A stretch of DNA of 64,000 nt, from positions 186,001 through 250,000 of the forward strand of contig NZ_JBHUEE010000006.1 of assembly GCF_042680605.1 (NCBI RefSeq). Reading direction: 5' to 3'. Under the pieces are notes generated by a model. That model made no database searches. It had not been told where the DNA came from and saw nothing but the letters and a program-made list of their open reading frames with translations. This DNA comes from Allobogoriella deserti (GTDB taxonomy: Bacteria; Actinomycetota; Actinomycetes; Actinomycetales; Actinomycetaceae). The translations under genes were made by a program, and so were the position numbers. This document shows, piece by piece, positions 41,235 through 50,120 of the stretch. Every line of letters starts with the position of its first letter. Position 1 is the stretch's first letter.

Positions 41235-42322
41235 GGAACCGACCCGTGGTGACCTACCAGTTCGAACACTCCGAACGGCTCCGCTGCGCCTTCATCGGCG
41301 CCGGCGGGCACTCGTACCGGAACGTCTATCCCTCCTTCCAGTACGCCCCCGTGGACCTCGTCGCCGTGTGCGACACCGACGGCGACCGGGCGCGAGACTA
41401 CGCGCGCACCTTCGGCGCCGGCCGGGCCCACAACGATCACCGCGAAATGCTCCGGGCCGAGAGCCCGGACGCCGTCTTCATCGTCACCGGCTACACCGAC
41501 GACGGCGACGTCCAGGCCACCGCGCTCGCCGAGGACGCCCTGCGCGCCGGCGCCCACGTGTGGATGGAGAAGCCGACGGCATCCAACCACCCGGCCCTCG
41601 ACCGACTGGAAGCGGTCGCGCAGGAGACCGGCCGATTCGTCATGACCGGCCTGAAGAAGGTGTTCACGCCGGCCATGGACAAGGTCACCGAGATCCTGGC
41701 GCGCCCGGAGTTCGGCGAGCCGTCCTCGATCTCGGTCCGTTACCCGCAGAGCCTGCCACCGATGGCCGAACGCTCCGACAGGAGGCGAATGGTCGGCTTC
41801 CTCGATCACATCTACCACCCCGCGGCCGTGCTGCATCACCTGATGGGCCCGGTGGAGCGGCTCTCGTACGAGTGGGAACCGCGCACCGGCGGGAGCGTCA
41901 CGTCCCTGCGGTTCGCCTCTGGCGCCGTGGGCACGCTCCACCTGACGGCCGGCTCGGCCGCCACCAGCCCGCTCGAGCGGGTCGAGGTGGTCGGGGAGGG
42001 CGCGAACGTCGTCGTCGACAACGGGGTGCGGCTGACGTACTACCGCCGCGGCGCGTCGCTCCCGTACGGCCGGAGCGGCTCGTACCTGGTCGACGACGAC
42101 ACCGCGCCCCTGCGGTGGGAGCCGGAGTTTTCCCTGGGGCAGCTGTACAACAAGAACCTCTTCTACCTCGGCTACGTGCCCGAGATCGTCCACTTCTGCA
42201 CCAGTGCGCTGACCGGGACGCCGCCGCAGAAGGGGACGCTGGCCGACGTCCGGGAGATCATGCGCCTCTACGAGGCGTACGTGCGCACCGAACCCGGCAC
42301 CGTCGCGACGATCGAGAGATGA
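41231..42322 (+). CDS. Gfo/Idh/MocA-family NAD(P)-dependent oxidoreductase
   Basis: A 363-residue enzyme. The Rossmann motif is RCAFIGAGGHSYRNVYPSF, an acidic NAD-binding strand end is VAVCDTDGDRARDYA, and the catalytic Lys lies in the family motif VWMEKPTASN; TGLKKVFTPA follows. The C-terminal half is the Gfo/Idh/MocA beta-sheet domain. These enzymes oxidise or reduce sugar and cyclitol carbons. Position in the transport operon suggests it performs an early step on the imported compound. Confidence 0.9.
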   Translation: MRNRPVVTYQFEHSERLRCAFIGAGGHSYRNVYPSFQYAPVDLVAVCDTDGDRARDYARTFGAGRAHNDHREMLRAESPDAVFIVTGYTDDGDVQATALAEDALRAGAHVWMEKPTASNHPALDRLEAVAQETGRFVMTGLKKVFTPAMDKVTEILARPEFGEPSSISVRYPQSLPPMAERSDRRRMVGFLDHIYHPAAVLHHLMGPVERLSYEWEPRTGGSVTSLRFASGAVGTLHLTAGSAATSPLERVEVVGEGANVVVDNGVRLTYYRRGASLPYGRSGSYLVDDDTAPLRWEPEFSLGQLYNKNLFYLGYVPEIVHFCTSALTGTPPQKGTLADVREIMRLYEAYVRTEPGTVATIER

Positions 42323-42362
42323 CGCCCCCGATGACGACGACAGGACGACGAAGGAGAACGAC

Positions 42363-42728
42363 ATGACCCAGCACGAGATCCGCCTCACCCGCGCCGACGA
42401 CGTGGTGACGGAGACACAGAGCTGGGGCCGCCTGGAGTGGATGGTCTCAGGCGCGCTCAACAACTCGGAGACGATGACCGTGGGGCGTTGTCACATCGCT
42501 CCCGGTGAGGCCAACCCGCGCCACTATCACCCCAACTGCGACGAGGTGCTGCACGTCCTGCGGGGCACGATCGAGCACACGGTCGACGACGAGCTCATCT
42601 CGATGGGGCCGGGCGACACCATCAGCATCCCGACCGGGGCCTGGCACAATGCCCGCAACGTGGGGACGGACGACGCGGTTTTCGTCATCACGTTCTCTTC
42701 CGCGGACCGCCAGGCGATCGGAGAGTGA
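42363..42728 (+). CDS. Cupin-domain protein
   Basis: A 121-residue single-domain cupin. Motif 1 is NPRHYHPNCDEVLHVLRGTIEH with His-x-His and Glu metal ligands, and motif 2 is GPGDTISIPTGAWHNARNVG. Small cupins of this type in sugar operons act as isomerases, epimerases or lyases, or as metabolite binding proteins. It is followed by the UPF0261 gene, whose possible GTG start overlaps its stop. Confidence 0.86.
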   Translation: MTQHEIRLTRADDVVTETQSWGRLEWMVSGALNNSETMTVGRCHIAPGEANPRHYHPNCDEVLHVLRGTIEHTVDDELISMGPGDTISIPTGAWHNARNVGTDDAVFVITFSSADRQAIGE

Positions 42729-42730
42729 CG

Positions 42731-43960
42731 ATGACGCGGCCCACCGTCGTCCTGCTCGGGACGCTGGACACCAAGGGCGGCGAGTACGAGTTCGTCCGGG
42801 AACGGCTGCATGCTGCTGGAGTTGACACCGTCGTGGTGGATGCCGGCGTTCTTGGCGAGCCGGCATTCCTGCCCGACGTCGCCCGCGAGGAGGTGTCGGC
42901 CGCGGGTGAGGCGGACCTGTCGGCGTTGCGGCGGGCGGGCGACCGCGGCGCTGCGGTGACGGCCATGGCTGCGGGCGCGGCCGCCGTCGTGGACCGCCTG
43001 CGGCGTGACGGGCGTTGCGACGGCGCGCTCGCCCTGGGCGGTACCGGCGGCACCTCGCTCGCCTCCCACGCCTTCCGGGTGCTGCCGCTCGGGATTCCCA
43101 AACTCATCGTCTCTACCGCTGCTTCCGGGGATACGCGGGCCTACGTCGGGGAGTCGGACCTGATGCTGATGCCCAGCGTCGTCGACGTCGCCGGCGTCAA
43201 CCGGATCTCTGCGCAGATCCTCGGCAACGCGGCCGACGCCATGGCGGGCATGGTCACCTCGGCGCCGGTGTCCTGGCCGGACACAGCCAGCCTCATCGCC
43301 GCCAGCATGTTCGGTGTCACGACACCGTGCGTCGACCACGCGCGGAGCCTGCTGTCCGACCACGGCTACGAGGTGCTGGTCTTCCACATGACTGGGGTGG
43401 GTGGCGCCACGCTGGAGGCGCTGGCCGCCGAGGGGTACCTGTCCGGGGTGCTGGACGTGACGACGACGGAACTCGCCGACGAACTGGTCGGCGGCGTCTT
43501 CTCGGCCGGTCCGGACCGCCTCACGGCCGCCGGTCGCGCCGGCATCCCGCAGGTGGTGTCCGTCGGCGCGCTGGACATGGTCAACTTCGGCCCGCGCGAG
43601 ACCGTGCCCGACCGGTTCGCCGAGCGCAACCTCTTCGTGCACAACCCGAGCATCACACTGATGCGGACCACGCCCGAGGAGTGCGAGCAGCTCGGCACCC
43701 GGGTCGCGACCCGGCTGTCCCGGTCGAGCGGACCGGTCACGCTGTTCCTGCCGCTGCGGGGAGTCTCCGCGCTCGCGGTCGAGGGCGCGCCGTTTCACGA
43801 CCCGGCCGCGGATCAGGCTCTGTTCGACGCTATCCGCGCCCACGTCGACCGCTCCGTGGTGGACGTCGTCGAACTCGACCTCGCAGTCAACGACGAGGCC
43901 TTCAGCGCGGCGATGGCCGACCGATTGCACGAGTACCTGAGCACGAGAGGAACCTCCTGA
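42731..43960 (+). CDS. UPF0261 (Tm-1-like ATP-binding) protein
   Basis: About 409 residues. VVLLGTLDTKGGEYEFVRERLHAAG at the N-terminus and LALGGTGGTSLASHAFRVLPLGIPKLIVST are the defining segments of UPF0261, followed by ALDMVNFGPRETVPDRF. The structural class is an ATP-binding fold; the tomato Tm-1 virus inhibitor carries this domain. The bacterial reaction is unknown. GGAGAG before ATG 42731 decides the start over the overlapping GTG at 42725. The next gene encodes the domain fused C-terminally in Tm-1. Confidence 0.9.
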   Translation: MTRPTVVLLGTLDTKGGEYEFVRERLHAAGVDTVVVDAGVLGEPAFLPDVAREEVSAAGEADLSALRRAGDRGAAVTAMAAGAAAVVDRLRRDGRCDGALALGGTGGTSLASHAFRVLPLGIPKLIVSTAASGDTRAYVGESDLMLMPSVVDVAGVNRISAQILGNAADAMAGMVTSAPVSWPDTASLIAASMFGVTTPCVDHARSLLSDHGYEVLVFHMTGVGGATLEALAAEGYLSGVLDVTTTELADELVGGVFSAGPDRLTAAGRAGIPQVVSVGALDMVNFGPRETVPDRFAERNLFVHNPSITLMRTTPEECEQLGTRVATRLSRSSGPVTLFLPLRGVSALAVEGAPFHDPAADQALFDAIRAHVDRSVVDVVELDLAVNDEAFSAAMADRLHEYLSTRGTS

Positions 43961-43961
43961 G

Positions 43962-44789
43962 ATGCCCCGATTCGACCGCACAGAGATCCTCACCCGACTG
44001 CGGGCAAAGCGCGACCGCGGCGAGCTCGTGATCGGAGGTGGCGCCGGGACCGGGCTGTCGGCGAAAGCCGAGGAGGCCGGCGGCATCGACCTTATCGTGC
44101 TGTACAACTCCGGCCGTTACCGCATGGCCGGACGCGGCTCGCTCGCCGGACTCATGGCATACGGGAACGCCAACGACATCGTGGTCGATATGGCACGTGA
44201 AGTCCTGCCGGTAGTGCGGCAAACGCCGGTCCTGGCCGGCGTCAACGGAACGGACCCGTTCTACGACCCGGAACGGTTCCTCGCCGATCTCGCGGGCCTG
44301 GGGTTCTCCGGGGTGCAGAACTTTCCGACCGTCGGTCTCATCGACGGTCTCTTCCGGGCAAACCTGGAGGAGACCGGGATGAGCTATGCGCTCGAGGTGG
44401 AGATGATCCGGCTCGCGGCCCAGCAGGACCTGCTCACCACCCCGTATGTGTTCTCCGCCGAGGACGCGGTCGCGATGACCGAGGCGGGGGCGGACATCGT
44501 GGTGGCGCATCTCGGGCTGACGACCGGCGGCAGCATCGGGGCGGAGTCCGCTCGGACGCTCGATGAGTGCGTGCCGCTCATCGAGGAGTGGGCCGCGGCC
44601 GCCCGGTCGGTCCGCTCGGACGTGCTCGTCCTCTGTCACGGCGGGCCAATCGCCGAGCCGCCGGATGTGCAGTACGTCGTCGAACGGTGCCCGAGCGTGG
44701 ACGGTTTCTACGGCGCGTCCTCGATGGAACGCCTGCCGACCGAACGCGCGATCCGGGACACCGTCGCGCAGTTCACGACGTCGCGCTGA
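43962..44789 (+). CDS. PEP-hydrolase-family TIM-barrel protein
   Basis: A 275-residue predicted TIM barrel. Family signatures are VIGGGAGTGLSAKAEEAGGIDLIVLYNSGRYRMAGRGSLAGLM, AGVNGTDPFYDPERFL, GFSGVQNFPTVGLIDG and VAHLGLTTGGSIGA. The family (PEP_hydrolase, TIM-barrel signal-transduction-like) is related to PEP mutase-type enzymes and forms the C-terminal half of Tm-1-type proteins. The reaction in bacteria is not established. It starts one base after the UPF0261 stop and closes the operon. Confidence 0.9.
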   Translation: MPRFDRTEILTRLRAKRDRGELVIGGGAGTGLSAKAEEAGGIDLIVLYNSGRYRMAGRGSLAGLMAYGNANDIVVDMAREVLPVVRQTPVLAGVNGTDPFYDPERFLADLAGLGFSGVQNFPTVGLIDGLFRANLEETGMSYALEVEMIRLAAQQDLLTTPYVFSAEDAVAMTEAGADIVVAHLGLTTGGSIGAESARTLDECVPLIEEWAAAARSVRSDVLVLCHGGPIAEPPDVQYVVERCPSVDGFYGASSMERLPTERAIRDTVAQFTTSR

Positions 44790-44813
44790 ATCGCACCGGG
44801 TCGCGCCGAGGCC

Positions 44814-45350
44814 TCACCGCGCGACGTCCCAGACCTGCATCTGCACGCCGTTCGAGTACGTCTCGTGCTCGACGAGGTCGAGCCTGGCCTTCGTGCCGCC
44901 CGCGGCGGGGAAGAGCCGCTTGCCGCCGCCGAGCACGAGTGGAAAGACCAGCAGGTGGTAGCGGTCGACCAGGCCGGCCGCCAGCAGCCCCCGGGCCAGG
45001 GTGCCGGAGGCATGCACGAGGATCGTCCCCGCGGCGTCGGACTCCTTGAGGGTGCGGACCTCGTCGAGCGAACGAAGCACCGAGGTGTTCTGCCACTGCG
45101 GATTCTCCAACGACGAGGAGACGACGTACTTCGGCATCGCGTTGTACTCGGCGAACTCCTCCATGTCGGGCCAGACCGGAGCGAACTCGTCGTAGCTGAC
45201 CCGGCCGAGCAGCAGGCATCCCGCCTCGGTCTGTTCGCGCCCTTTGAGCTCGTACATCTCCGGGACAGGCTTGACCTCGGTGTAGGTCCACTCGGGGTTC
45301 TCGATCACTCCGTCGAGGGTGATGAACTCGCTGACGATGAGGGTGCGCAT
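44814..45350 (-). CDS. Dihydrofolate reductase-family (RibD C-terminal-like) protein
   Basis: A 178-residue protein with the RibD C-terminal/DHFR fold: LIVSEFITLDGVIENP at the start, LLLGRVSYDEFAPVWP and GLVDRYHLLVFPLVLGGGKRLFP. These stand-alone proteins bind NADPH, but their substrate is mostly unknown. It is convergent with the PEP-hydrolase-type gene, 24 bases away. A GAGGCTTCAG stretch precedes the ATG at 45350. Confidence 0.88.
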   Translation of the reverse strand: MRTLIVSEFITLDGVIENPEWTYTEVKPVPEMYELKGREQTEAGCLLLGRVSYDEFAPVWPDMEEFAEYNAMPKYVVSSSLENPQWQNTSVLRSLDEVRTLKESDAAGTILVHASGTLARGLLAAGLVDRYHLLVFPLVLGGGKRLFPAAGGTKARLDLVEHETYSNGVQMQVWDVAR

Positions 45351-45540
45351 CTGAAGCCTCCGTAGTCTCGTGCGGTCTCAGCTCGTCGTCGAACAGCCGC
45401 GCCCGATTCCGACATGTGCCGTGACTGTCCCACTCCGGCCGGCGCCGCACCAGACCCGCGGTTGGACGGGCTATACCGGTGGACGCTCGCCGTAGTGTCG
45501 GTGCCGAGAGGCGGGACCACCGGGTGGCGGAGGGGCGACG

Positions 45541-46245
45541 ATGACGGCTGACCACGTACTCGTCGACGAGGTTCGGGCCGTACTCCGTGCCGCCGGCGAC
45601 GCCGAACGTGCCCACGCGCAGCAGCGCTACATGAAGTCGGCGATGCCGTTCCACGGCGTCACCTCCGCGCACCTGACCCGCCTCCTGCGTCCTCTATACG
45701 CCGACCGAAGGACGGCCGACCGCGCCGCCTGGGAGGACACCGTCCGTGTCCTGTGGGACGGCGCGACGCACCGCGAGGAGCGCTACGCCGCCATTGCGTT
45801 GACGGGCCATCGTCACTACCGGCAGTGGCAGGACCCCGCGGCCCTCGAGCTGTACCGATACCTCGTCCTCACCGGGGCGTGGTGGGACTACGTGGACGAC
45901 GTCGCCACCCACCGGGTCGCGCCGATCCTGGCGGCGTACCCGGAGACTGTCACGCCCCGGATACGTACGTGGGCGCGCGAGGAGGACATGTGGATTCGGC
46001 GCACCGCGATCCTGTCCCAGCTGCTCCGCAAGGCGGACACCGACAGGGACCTGCTCGAGGACGTGGTCCGCGCGAACCTCGCCGACTCGCGGTACGGCCA
46101 CGAGTTCTTCATCCGCAAGGCGGTCGGCTGGGCGCTGCGTGACTTCGCCAAGACGGATCCTGGATGGGTCGGCGCGTTGCTCGACGAGCTCGGTGACCGG
46201 CTCAGCCCGCTGTCCCGCCGCGAGGCGTCGAAGCACCTGACCTGA
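45541..46245 (+). CDS. AlkD-like DNA alkylation repair protein
   Basis: A 234-residue all-helical protein of the AlkD HEAT-repeat class. Recognisable segments are QRYMKSAMPFHGVTSAHLTRLLRPL, TGAWWDYVDDVATHRVAPIL, EDMWIRRTAILSQLLRK and HEFFIRKAVGWALRDFAKTDP. AlkD removes cationic alkylated bases such as 3-methyladenine and 7-methylguanine without base flipping. GAGGGGCGACG precedes the ATG. It is an isolated gene with about 190 bases of upstream DNA in which I saw no clear regulatory repeat. Confidence 0.88.
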   Translation: MTADHVLVDEVRAVLRAAGDAERAHAQQRYMKSAMPFHGVTSAHLTRLLRPLYADRRTADRAAWEDTVRVLWDGATHREERYAAIALTGHRHYRQWQDPAALELYRYLVLTGAWWDYVDDVATHRVAPILAAYPETVTPRIRTWAREEDMWIRRTAILSQLLRKADTDRDLLEDVVRANLADSRYGHEFFIRKAVGWALRDFAKTDPGWVGALLDELGDRLSPLSRREASKHLT

Positions 46246-46283
46246 GGGCGGCCCGCGCTGGGCCCCGTGTCGGCGCACCCGGA

Positions 46284-46835
46284 TCAGCCCAGGCGACCCA
46301 GGGCGACCGCCGCGTGCAGCAGCGCGGCCATGGTCTCGCCGTCGTGGATCTCGCCGCGCCGCACGAGCTCGAGCACCTCAGGCCAGGGCGCCGCGCGCAC
46401 CTGCGTGATGCCTTCCTCGGTCTGACCGTGTGTCGAGGCGTCCTCGACCGGGATCACGTGCTGGGCGAGGACGATCGTGCCGGGCGCGTCGCTCACGCCG
46501 TTGAGCGAGTACGTCGGCCCGAGCTCGCGCCACGACGACGCCGTGTGGCCGGTCTCCTCGAGCAGTTCTCGCCGGGCCGCGATCAACGGCTCCTCCCCGT
46601 CCGTGCCGCCGGCCGGGATCTCGAGCGACTCCCGCCCGATCGTGTACCGGAACTGCTGGATCAGCAGGACCTCGCCGTCGGCGGTGATCGGCACCACGAA
46701 CACCGCCGGGTGCCGTACCTCGACCACGCCGTAGACGCCGTCGTCCCCGTCCGGCCGGGTCACCCGGTCCTCCCGGACGCGGATCCACGGATTCTCGTAC
46801 ACGGTCGACGACGCATGGGTCTGCCAGGAACTCAC
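46284..46835 (-). CDS. Nudix hydrolase (ADP-ribose pyrophosphatase-like)
   Basis: About 183 residues. The Nudix box reads GGTDGEEPLIAARRELLEETG, preceded by VPITADGEVLLIQQFRYTIGRESLEIPAG, the arrangement of ADP-sugar pyrophosphatases. A GTG at 46835 preceded by GGGAG gives a start just before the STVYENPWIRVREDRV segment; the longer frame upstream is basic and unlikely. It would hydrolyse a nucleoside diphosphate-linked compound. Confidence 0.85.
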   Translation of the reverse strand: MSSWQTHASSTVYENPWIRVREDRVTRPDGDDGVYGVVEVRHPAVFVVPITADGEVLLIQQFRYTIGRESLEIPAGGTDGEEPLIAARRELLEETGHTASSWRELGPTYSLNGVSDAPGTIVLAQHVIPVEDASTHGQTEEGITQVRAAPWPEVLELVRRGEIHDGETMAALLHAAVALGRLG

Positions 46836-47016
46836 ACTCCCATCCAACCGGAAAAGCCGTGGAAGCGATCGGGCCCGCCGGGTAGCGTCGCCTCCATGCA
46901 GCAGTACGTCTTCCCGCTGAGCTGACCGCCGGGCCGCGTTCACGGCCCGCGACGACAGCCGCTACGGCCGGCCGCTCGAGAGGTGGCGGGCTGCCCCTGT
47001 GTACGAAGGAAGAACT

Positions 47017-47637
47017 GTGCTACTGCTCATCTCCGGTGTTTCCGGTGTCGGCAAGTCGACCGCCCGCCTGCGCCTGCGCGAGAGGCTGGGGGACCGTTTC
47101 GAGTCCCACGAACTGTGCACGCTCGGTCCCGTCCCGGACGTTCCGACCGTCGCATGGCGCCAGCAGCAGGCGGAGGTCGCCGTCCGACGGGCGCTCGAGC
47201 TCGAGGCCGAAGGCCGGCACGTCCTGCTCGCCGGCGATCCCGTCCCCGCGGGCGAGGTGCTCGCCGCTCCGTCCGCCGACCGGATCGACGTCGCCGTGTG
47301 CCTGCTCGACGTGGACGAACCCTCACTCCACGCACGCCTCGACGGCCGCGCCGACCCGCCGGAGTGGCGGCACCGGCACCTCGCGTTCGCCGACTGGCTG
47401 CGTCGTCACGCCACCGACCCGACCCATCTGCCCGACGTCGTCACCACCGACGCCTGGCCGGAGATGGTCTGGGACCGGTGGGTCGGGCGGTCGGACCTCG
47501 TCGACGTCTGGTCGATGACTGTGCTCGACACCAGCCACCGTGACCCGGGCGACGTGGCCGACCGGCTGGCCGACTGGTGCCAGGCCGCTCTCGACGGCGG
47601 CGTACCCGTCTTCCGGCGAGGCTGGCACCTGGCCTGA
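47017..47637 (+). CDS. P-loop nucleotide kinase-like protein (AAA/zeta-type)
   Basis: About 206 residues starting directly with LLLISGVSGVGKSTARLRLRERLGD, a Walker A. A HVLLAGDPVPAGEVL strand and the lid-like region RLDGRADPPEWRHRHLAFADWLRRHA follow, as in small-molecule or nucleoside kinases. The substrate is unknown. AAGGAAGA favours the GTG at 47017; a GTG at 46999 would extend it by six residues. No partner antitoxin gene is adjacent, so a zeta-toxin role has no support. Confidence 0.78.
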   Translation: MLLLISGVSGVGKSTARLRLRERLGDRFESHELCTLGPVPDVPTVAWRQQQAEVAVRRALELEAEGRHVLLAGDPVPAGEVLAAPSADRIDVAVCLLDVDEPSLHARLDGRADPPEWRHRHLAFADWLRRHATDPTHLPDVVTTDAWPEMVWDRWVGRSDLVDVWSMTVLDTSHRDPGDVADRLADWCQAALDGGVPVFRRGWHLA

Positions 47638-47666
47638 CTTGACCACTGATCGTCCCCGTTCCGTCG

Positions 47667-49010
47667 CTACGCCGGCGAGATATTGAGGTTCGACCGGAAG
47701 ACGTTGTCCGGGTCGTAGGCCCGCTTGACCTCACGCAACCGCGCCAGCGTCTCGCCAGGGTAGGCCGCGGCGACGTCCTCGGTCGTGGCGCCGGCCATGA
47801 AGTTGACGTAGCCGGCGCCCGCGAGGCCGAGCTCGGAACCGGTGGTGGCGGCCCAGGCCTGCGCCACCGGGCTGAGGGCCGGGTCCGGGTACAGCGCGGC
47901 GACCGTCGTCATCACACCGCGACTGCGGTGTGCGAACGCCGTCGCCTCGGAGGGCACCCGGGCGACGGCCCCGCCCATGGGACGTAGGTTGACCACAGCC
48001 ATCGGCGTCTCGGCCGCCGTGACGGCCTCGACGGCTCGCCGGCTCCAGCTCGCGTCCACCGTGTCCGCGAATCCTGTGGTCACCGCCGGGTAGACGACGT
48101 CGCCCGCGTTCGGTGGGCCCTCGATCATCGCTGCGTAGGGCTGCTCGCTGACCATGTCGGCGAGAACGGAACCGGCGTTGCGCAGCGGCGCGAGTGCCCG
48201 CTCGGCCTCCTCGGGAGCGCCGGACCAGCACACGATGGCCATGATCGCCGTCGCCCCGTGCATCTCCTCCGGCAGGAAGGGCACGGGCGGGGTCCGCATG
48301 ACGTTGACCATCGCCGAGAGCTCGTCCGGCGCCGCACGGACGGCCGCGACAAGGGCCTTCAGGGTCTCGGGCGAGGCCTCGAACGCGAGGAAGCCGCCGA
48401 CGACCGTCGAGGTCGGTACGAGCCGGAAGCTCATCGACGTCACCACACCGAAGTTCCCGCCTCCGCCGCGCAGCGCCCAGAACAGGTCCGGGTGCCGGTC
48501 GGCGTCGGCGACCACCACGGTGCCGTCGGCGAGGACTACCTCGGCGGCGAGGAGATTGTCGACGGTCAGGCCGTCCCGCCGACTCAGAAAGCCGATCCCG
48601 CCGCCGAGCACGAGCCCCGCGACGCCCACCGTCTTGGTGTCGCCGAACCCGGTCGCCAGGCCGTGCTCCGCGGCGGCGACCGTGTAGGCGCCGGCCGTCA
48701 CCCCGCCCTGTGCCCGCCCCACCCGGGCCGCAGCATCGATCTCGACCCCGTCCATGAGCCGGGTGTCGAGGACCAGGCCGCCGTCGGCCAGGCTGTGCCG
48801 GCCGTAGCTGTGCCCGCCCGTACGGACCGCTAACGGCAGGCCGTCCTCCTGCGCCGCCCGCACGGCCGCCACGACGTCGTCGGTACTCGAGGCGCGCACC
48901 ACCGCGGACGGCACCCGCGGTTCCCCCGCGAACTCCAGTCGCGTCGCCTCCTCGAACGTCGGTGACCCCGGCCGGGTCACCCGCTCTCCCAGCTGCTCCA
49001 CAGCGTGCAT
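47667..49010 (-). CDS. FAD-linked oxidase with BBE (berberine bridge-like) domain
   Basis: About 447 residues. The FAD-binding domain shows PLAVRTGGHSYGRHSLADGGLVLDTR, where the His is the usual 8-alpha attachment site, and AGLVLGGGIGFLSRRDGLTVDNL, which lacks the second-site Cys of bicovalent enzymes. The C-terminal BBE motif is YVNFMAGA...YGxx-like, ending in VKRAYDPDNVFRSNLNI. Such enzymes oxidise sugars, alkaloids or aromatic alcohols with oxygen. GGAGG precedes the ATG at 49010. It is divergent from a MarR gene that probably controls it. Confidence 0.9.
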   Translation of the reverse strand: MHAVEQLGERVTRPGSPTFEEATRLEFAGEPRVPSAVVRASSTDDVVAAVRAAQEDGLPLAVRTGGHSYGRHSLADGGLVLDTRLMDGVEIDAAARVGRAQGGVTAGAYTVAAAEHGLATGFGDTKTVGVAGLVLGGGIGFLSRRDGLTVDNLLAAEVVLADGTVVVADADRHPDLFWALRGGGGNFGVVTSMSFRLVPTSTVVGGFLAFEASPETLKALVAAVRAAPDELSAMVNVMRTPPVPFLPEEMHGATAIMAIVCWSGAPEEAERALAPLRNAGSVLADMVSEQPYAAMIEGPPNAGDVVYPAVTTGFADTVDASWSRRAVEAVTAAETPMAVVNLRPMGGAVARVPSEATAFAHRSRGVMTTVAALYPDPALSPVAQAWAATTGSELGLAGAGYVNFMAGATTEDVAAAYPGETLARLREVKRAYDPDNVFRSNLNISPA

Positions 49011-49066
49011 CGCCACTCCTCCCTCGGTGGGGCAAGCCTGGCGCCGGCCCCTGACACGAGCTCAGA

Positions 49067-49093
49067 TTAGAACGCTAAGGGTTTGAGGTCTAA
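49067..49093. promoter_or_regulatory. AT-rich divergent promoter with candidate MarR half-sites
   Basis: TTAGA (49067-49071) and TCTAA (49089-49093) are inverted short arms in an unusually AT-rich stretch between the oxidase and MarR starts; TTAG-type pieces recur on the minus strand. It is a plausible MarR operator/promoter region, but the arms are short. Confidence 0.35.
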
Positions 49094-49130
49094 CGATTAT
49101 TTCTCGAATCGTCCGCCGTAGAGTGCGCGC

Positions 49131-49586
49131 ATGGAGACGACGGGGCGGCAACCGGTACCGGTGTGGATCTGGCAGACCACGCAGCGGATGTCGCGTGCCT
49201 TCGACGAGCGATTGCAGTCGCGAGGCGGGTCCCGTCCGATCTGGCATATCCTGCTCGCGCTCCGTTCGCGCCCGCAGGCCACCCAGCGCGAGATCGCCGC
49301 CGAGGTGGGCATCCGCGAGGCGACGTTGACCCACCATCTCCGCGCCATGGAGGACGCCGGCCTGATCACTCGGCATCGGGCACCGGAGAACCGACGCGTC
49401 CAGCAGATCGCTGCCACCGAGAAGGGGGACGCGTTGTTCGAGGACCTGCGGACCGTGGCGATGGACTTCGACCGTCAGTTGCGGACGGCGATCGGCTCGG
49501 CCGAGGAGATCGCGGCGTTCCGTGCCGCGCTCGAACGCATCTCGGCCGTCGTCGACGACGGCCGGCCGGTGCCGCTGCTCGACTGA
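49131..49586 (+). CDS. MarR-family transcriptional regulator
   Basis: A 151-residue winged-helix protein: PIWHILLALRSRPQATQREIAAEVGIREATLTHHLRAMEDAGLITRH, then RRVQQIAATEKGDALFEDL. It is divergent from the BBE oxidase gene, with an AT-rich 120-base intergenic region, suggesting that it represses that gene and itself in response to a phenolic or similar ligand. Confidence 0.9.
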   Translation: METTGRQPVPVWIWQTTQRMSRAFDERLQSRGGSRPIWHILLALRSRPQATQREIAAEVGIREATLTHHLRAMEDAGLITRHRAPENRRVQQIAATEKGDALFEDLRTVAMDFDRQLRTAIGSAEEIAAFRAALERISAVVDDGRPVPLLD

Positions 49587-49613
49587 CTCCGTGAGGTGCT
49601 GTCGAGCCGGGGC

Positions 49614-50120
49614 TCAGCTGCCGTCAGTCAGCTCGATGGCAATCTGCTCGGCGATGTCGTAGCCGTCGTGCACCCCGGTCTCCATGCCCGACTCCATGAT
49701 CGCGTCTCGGACCGCCCGGTCGGGCGCGGTGGTGAGGAGCTCGAGGGTGGTTCGCCCTCCGGACTCGGTGAAGGTGTAGCTGTTGAGTGTCGGCGGTGAG
49801 GTGTCATCCTCATCCGGCATTCCTTCGAAGATCTCCGTGCAGACCAAGCGTTCGTCCGGGACGACCTCGTGGTACTCGCCGTGGAAGGCGATCTCGTAGC
49901 CGCTGTTCGTGGTCATGACATAGCGCCACATACCGCCGACGCGCAGATCCACCTCGGCGCTCGTCACTGTGCCCTGCCTCCCTGCCCACCACCGCTTGAT
50001 GAGTTCCGGGTCCGTGAAGACCTGATACACGACTGCGCGGGGTGCGTCGAACCGGCGCGTGATGAGGATCTCGGTCTCGCTCGGCAGCGTGACGACGGCG
50101 CTGCCCGTGGTCGGTGACAT
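49614..50120 (-). CDS. SRPBCC/AHSA1-domain protein
   Basis: About 168 residues of the AHSA1-type START-like fold: ILITRRFDAPRAVVYQVFTDPELIKRWWAG, VDLRVGGMWRYVM and FHGEYHEVVPDERLVCTEIF. These proteins bind hydrophobic ligands. A GGAGAG ribosome-binding site and a TGATG overlap with the upstream ArsR gene fix the start at 50120 and indicate co-translation, the standard ArsR-AHSA1 arrangement. Confidence 0.88.
   Translation of the reverse strand: MSPTTGSAVVTLPSETEILITRRFDAPRAVVYQVFTDPELIKRWWAGRQGTVTSAEVDLRVGGMWRYVMTTNSGYEIAFHGEYHEVVPDERLVCTEIFEGMPDEDDTSPPTLNSYTFTESGGRTTLELLTTAPDRAVRDAIMESGMETGVHDGYDIAEQIAIELTDGS

Noticed and set aside
42731..44789. UPF0261 and PEP-hydrolase genes as a frameshifted single fused gene
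   Set aside because: Both have proper starts, the second has its own ATG after a clean stop, and separate genes are the usual bacterial form.
47017..47637. Zeta-type toxin of a toxin-antitoxin pair
   Set aside because: No short antitoxin gene precedes it and the gene is isolated; only the P-loop fold is shared.
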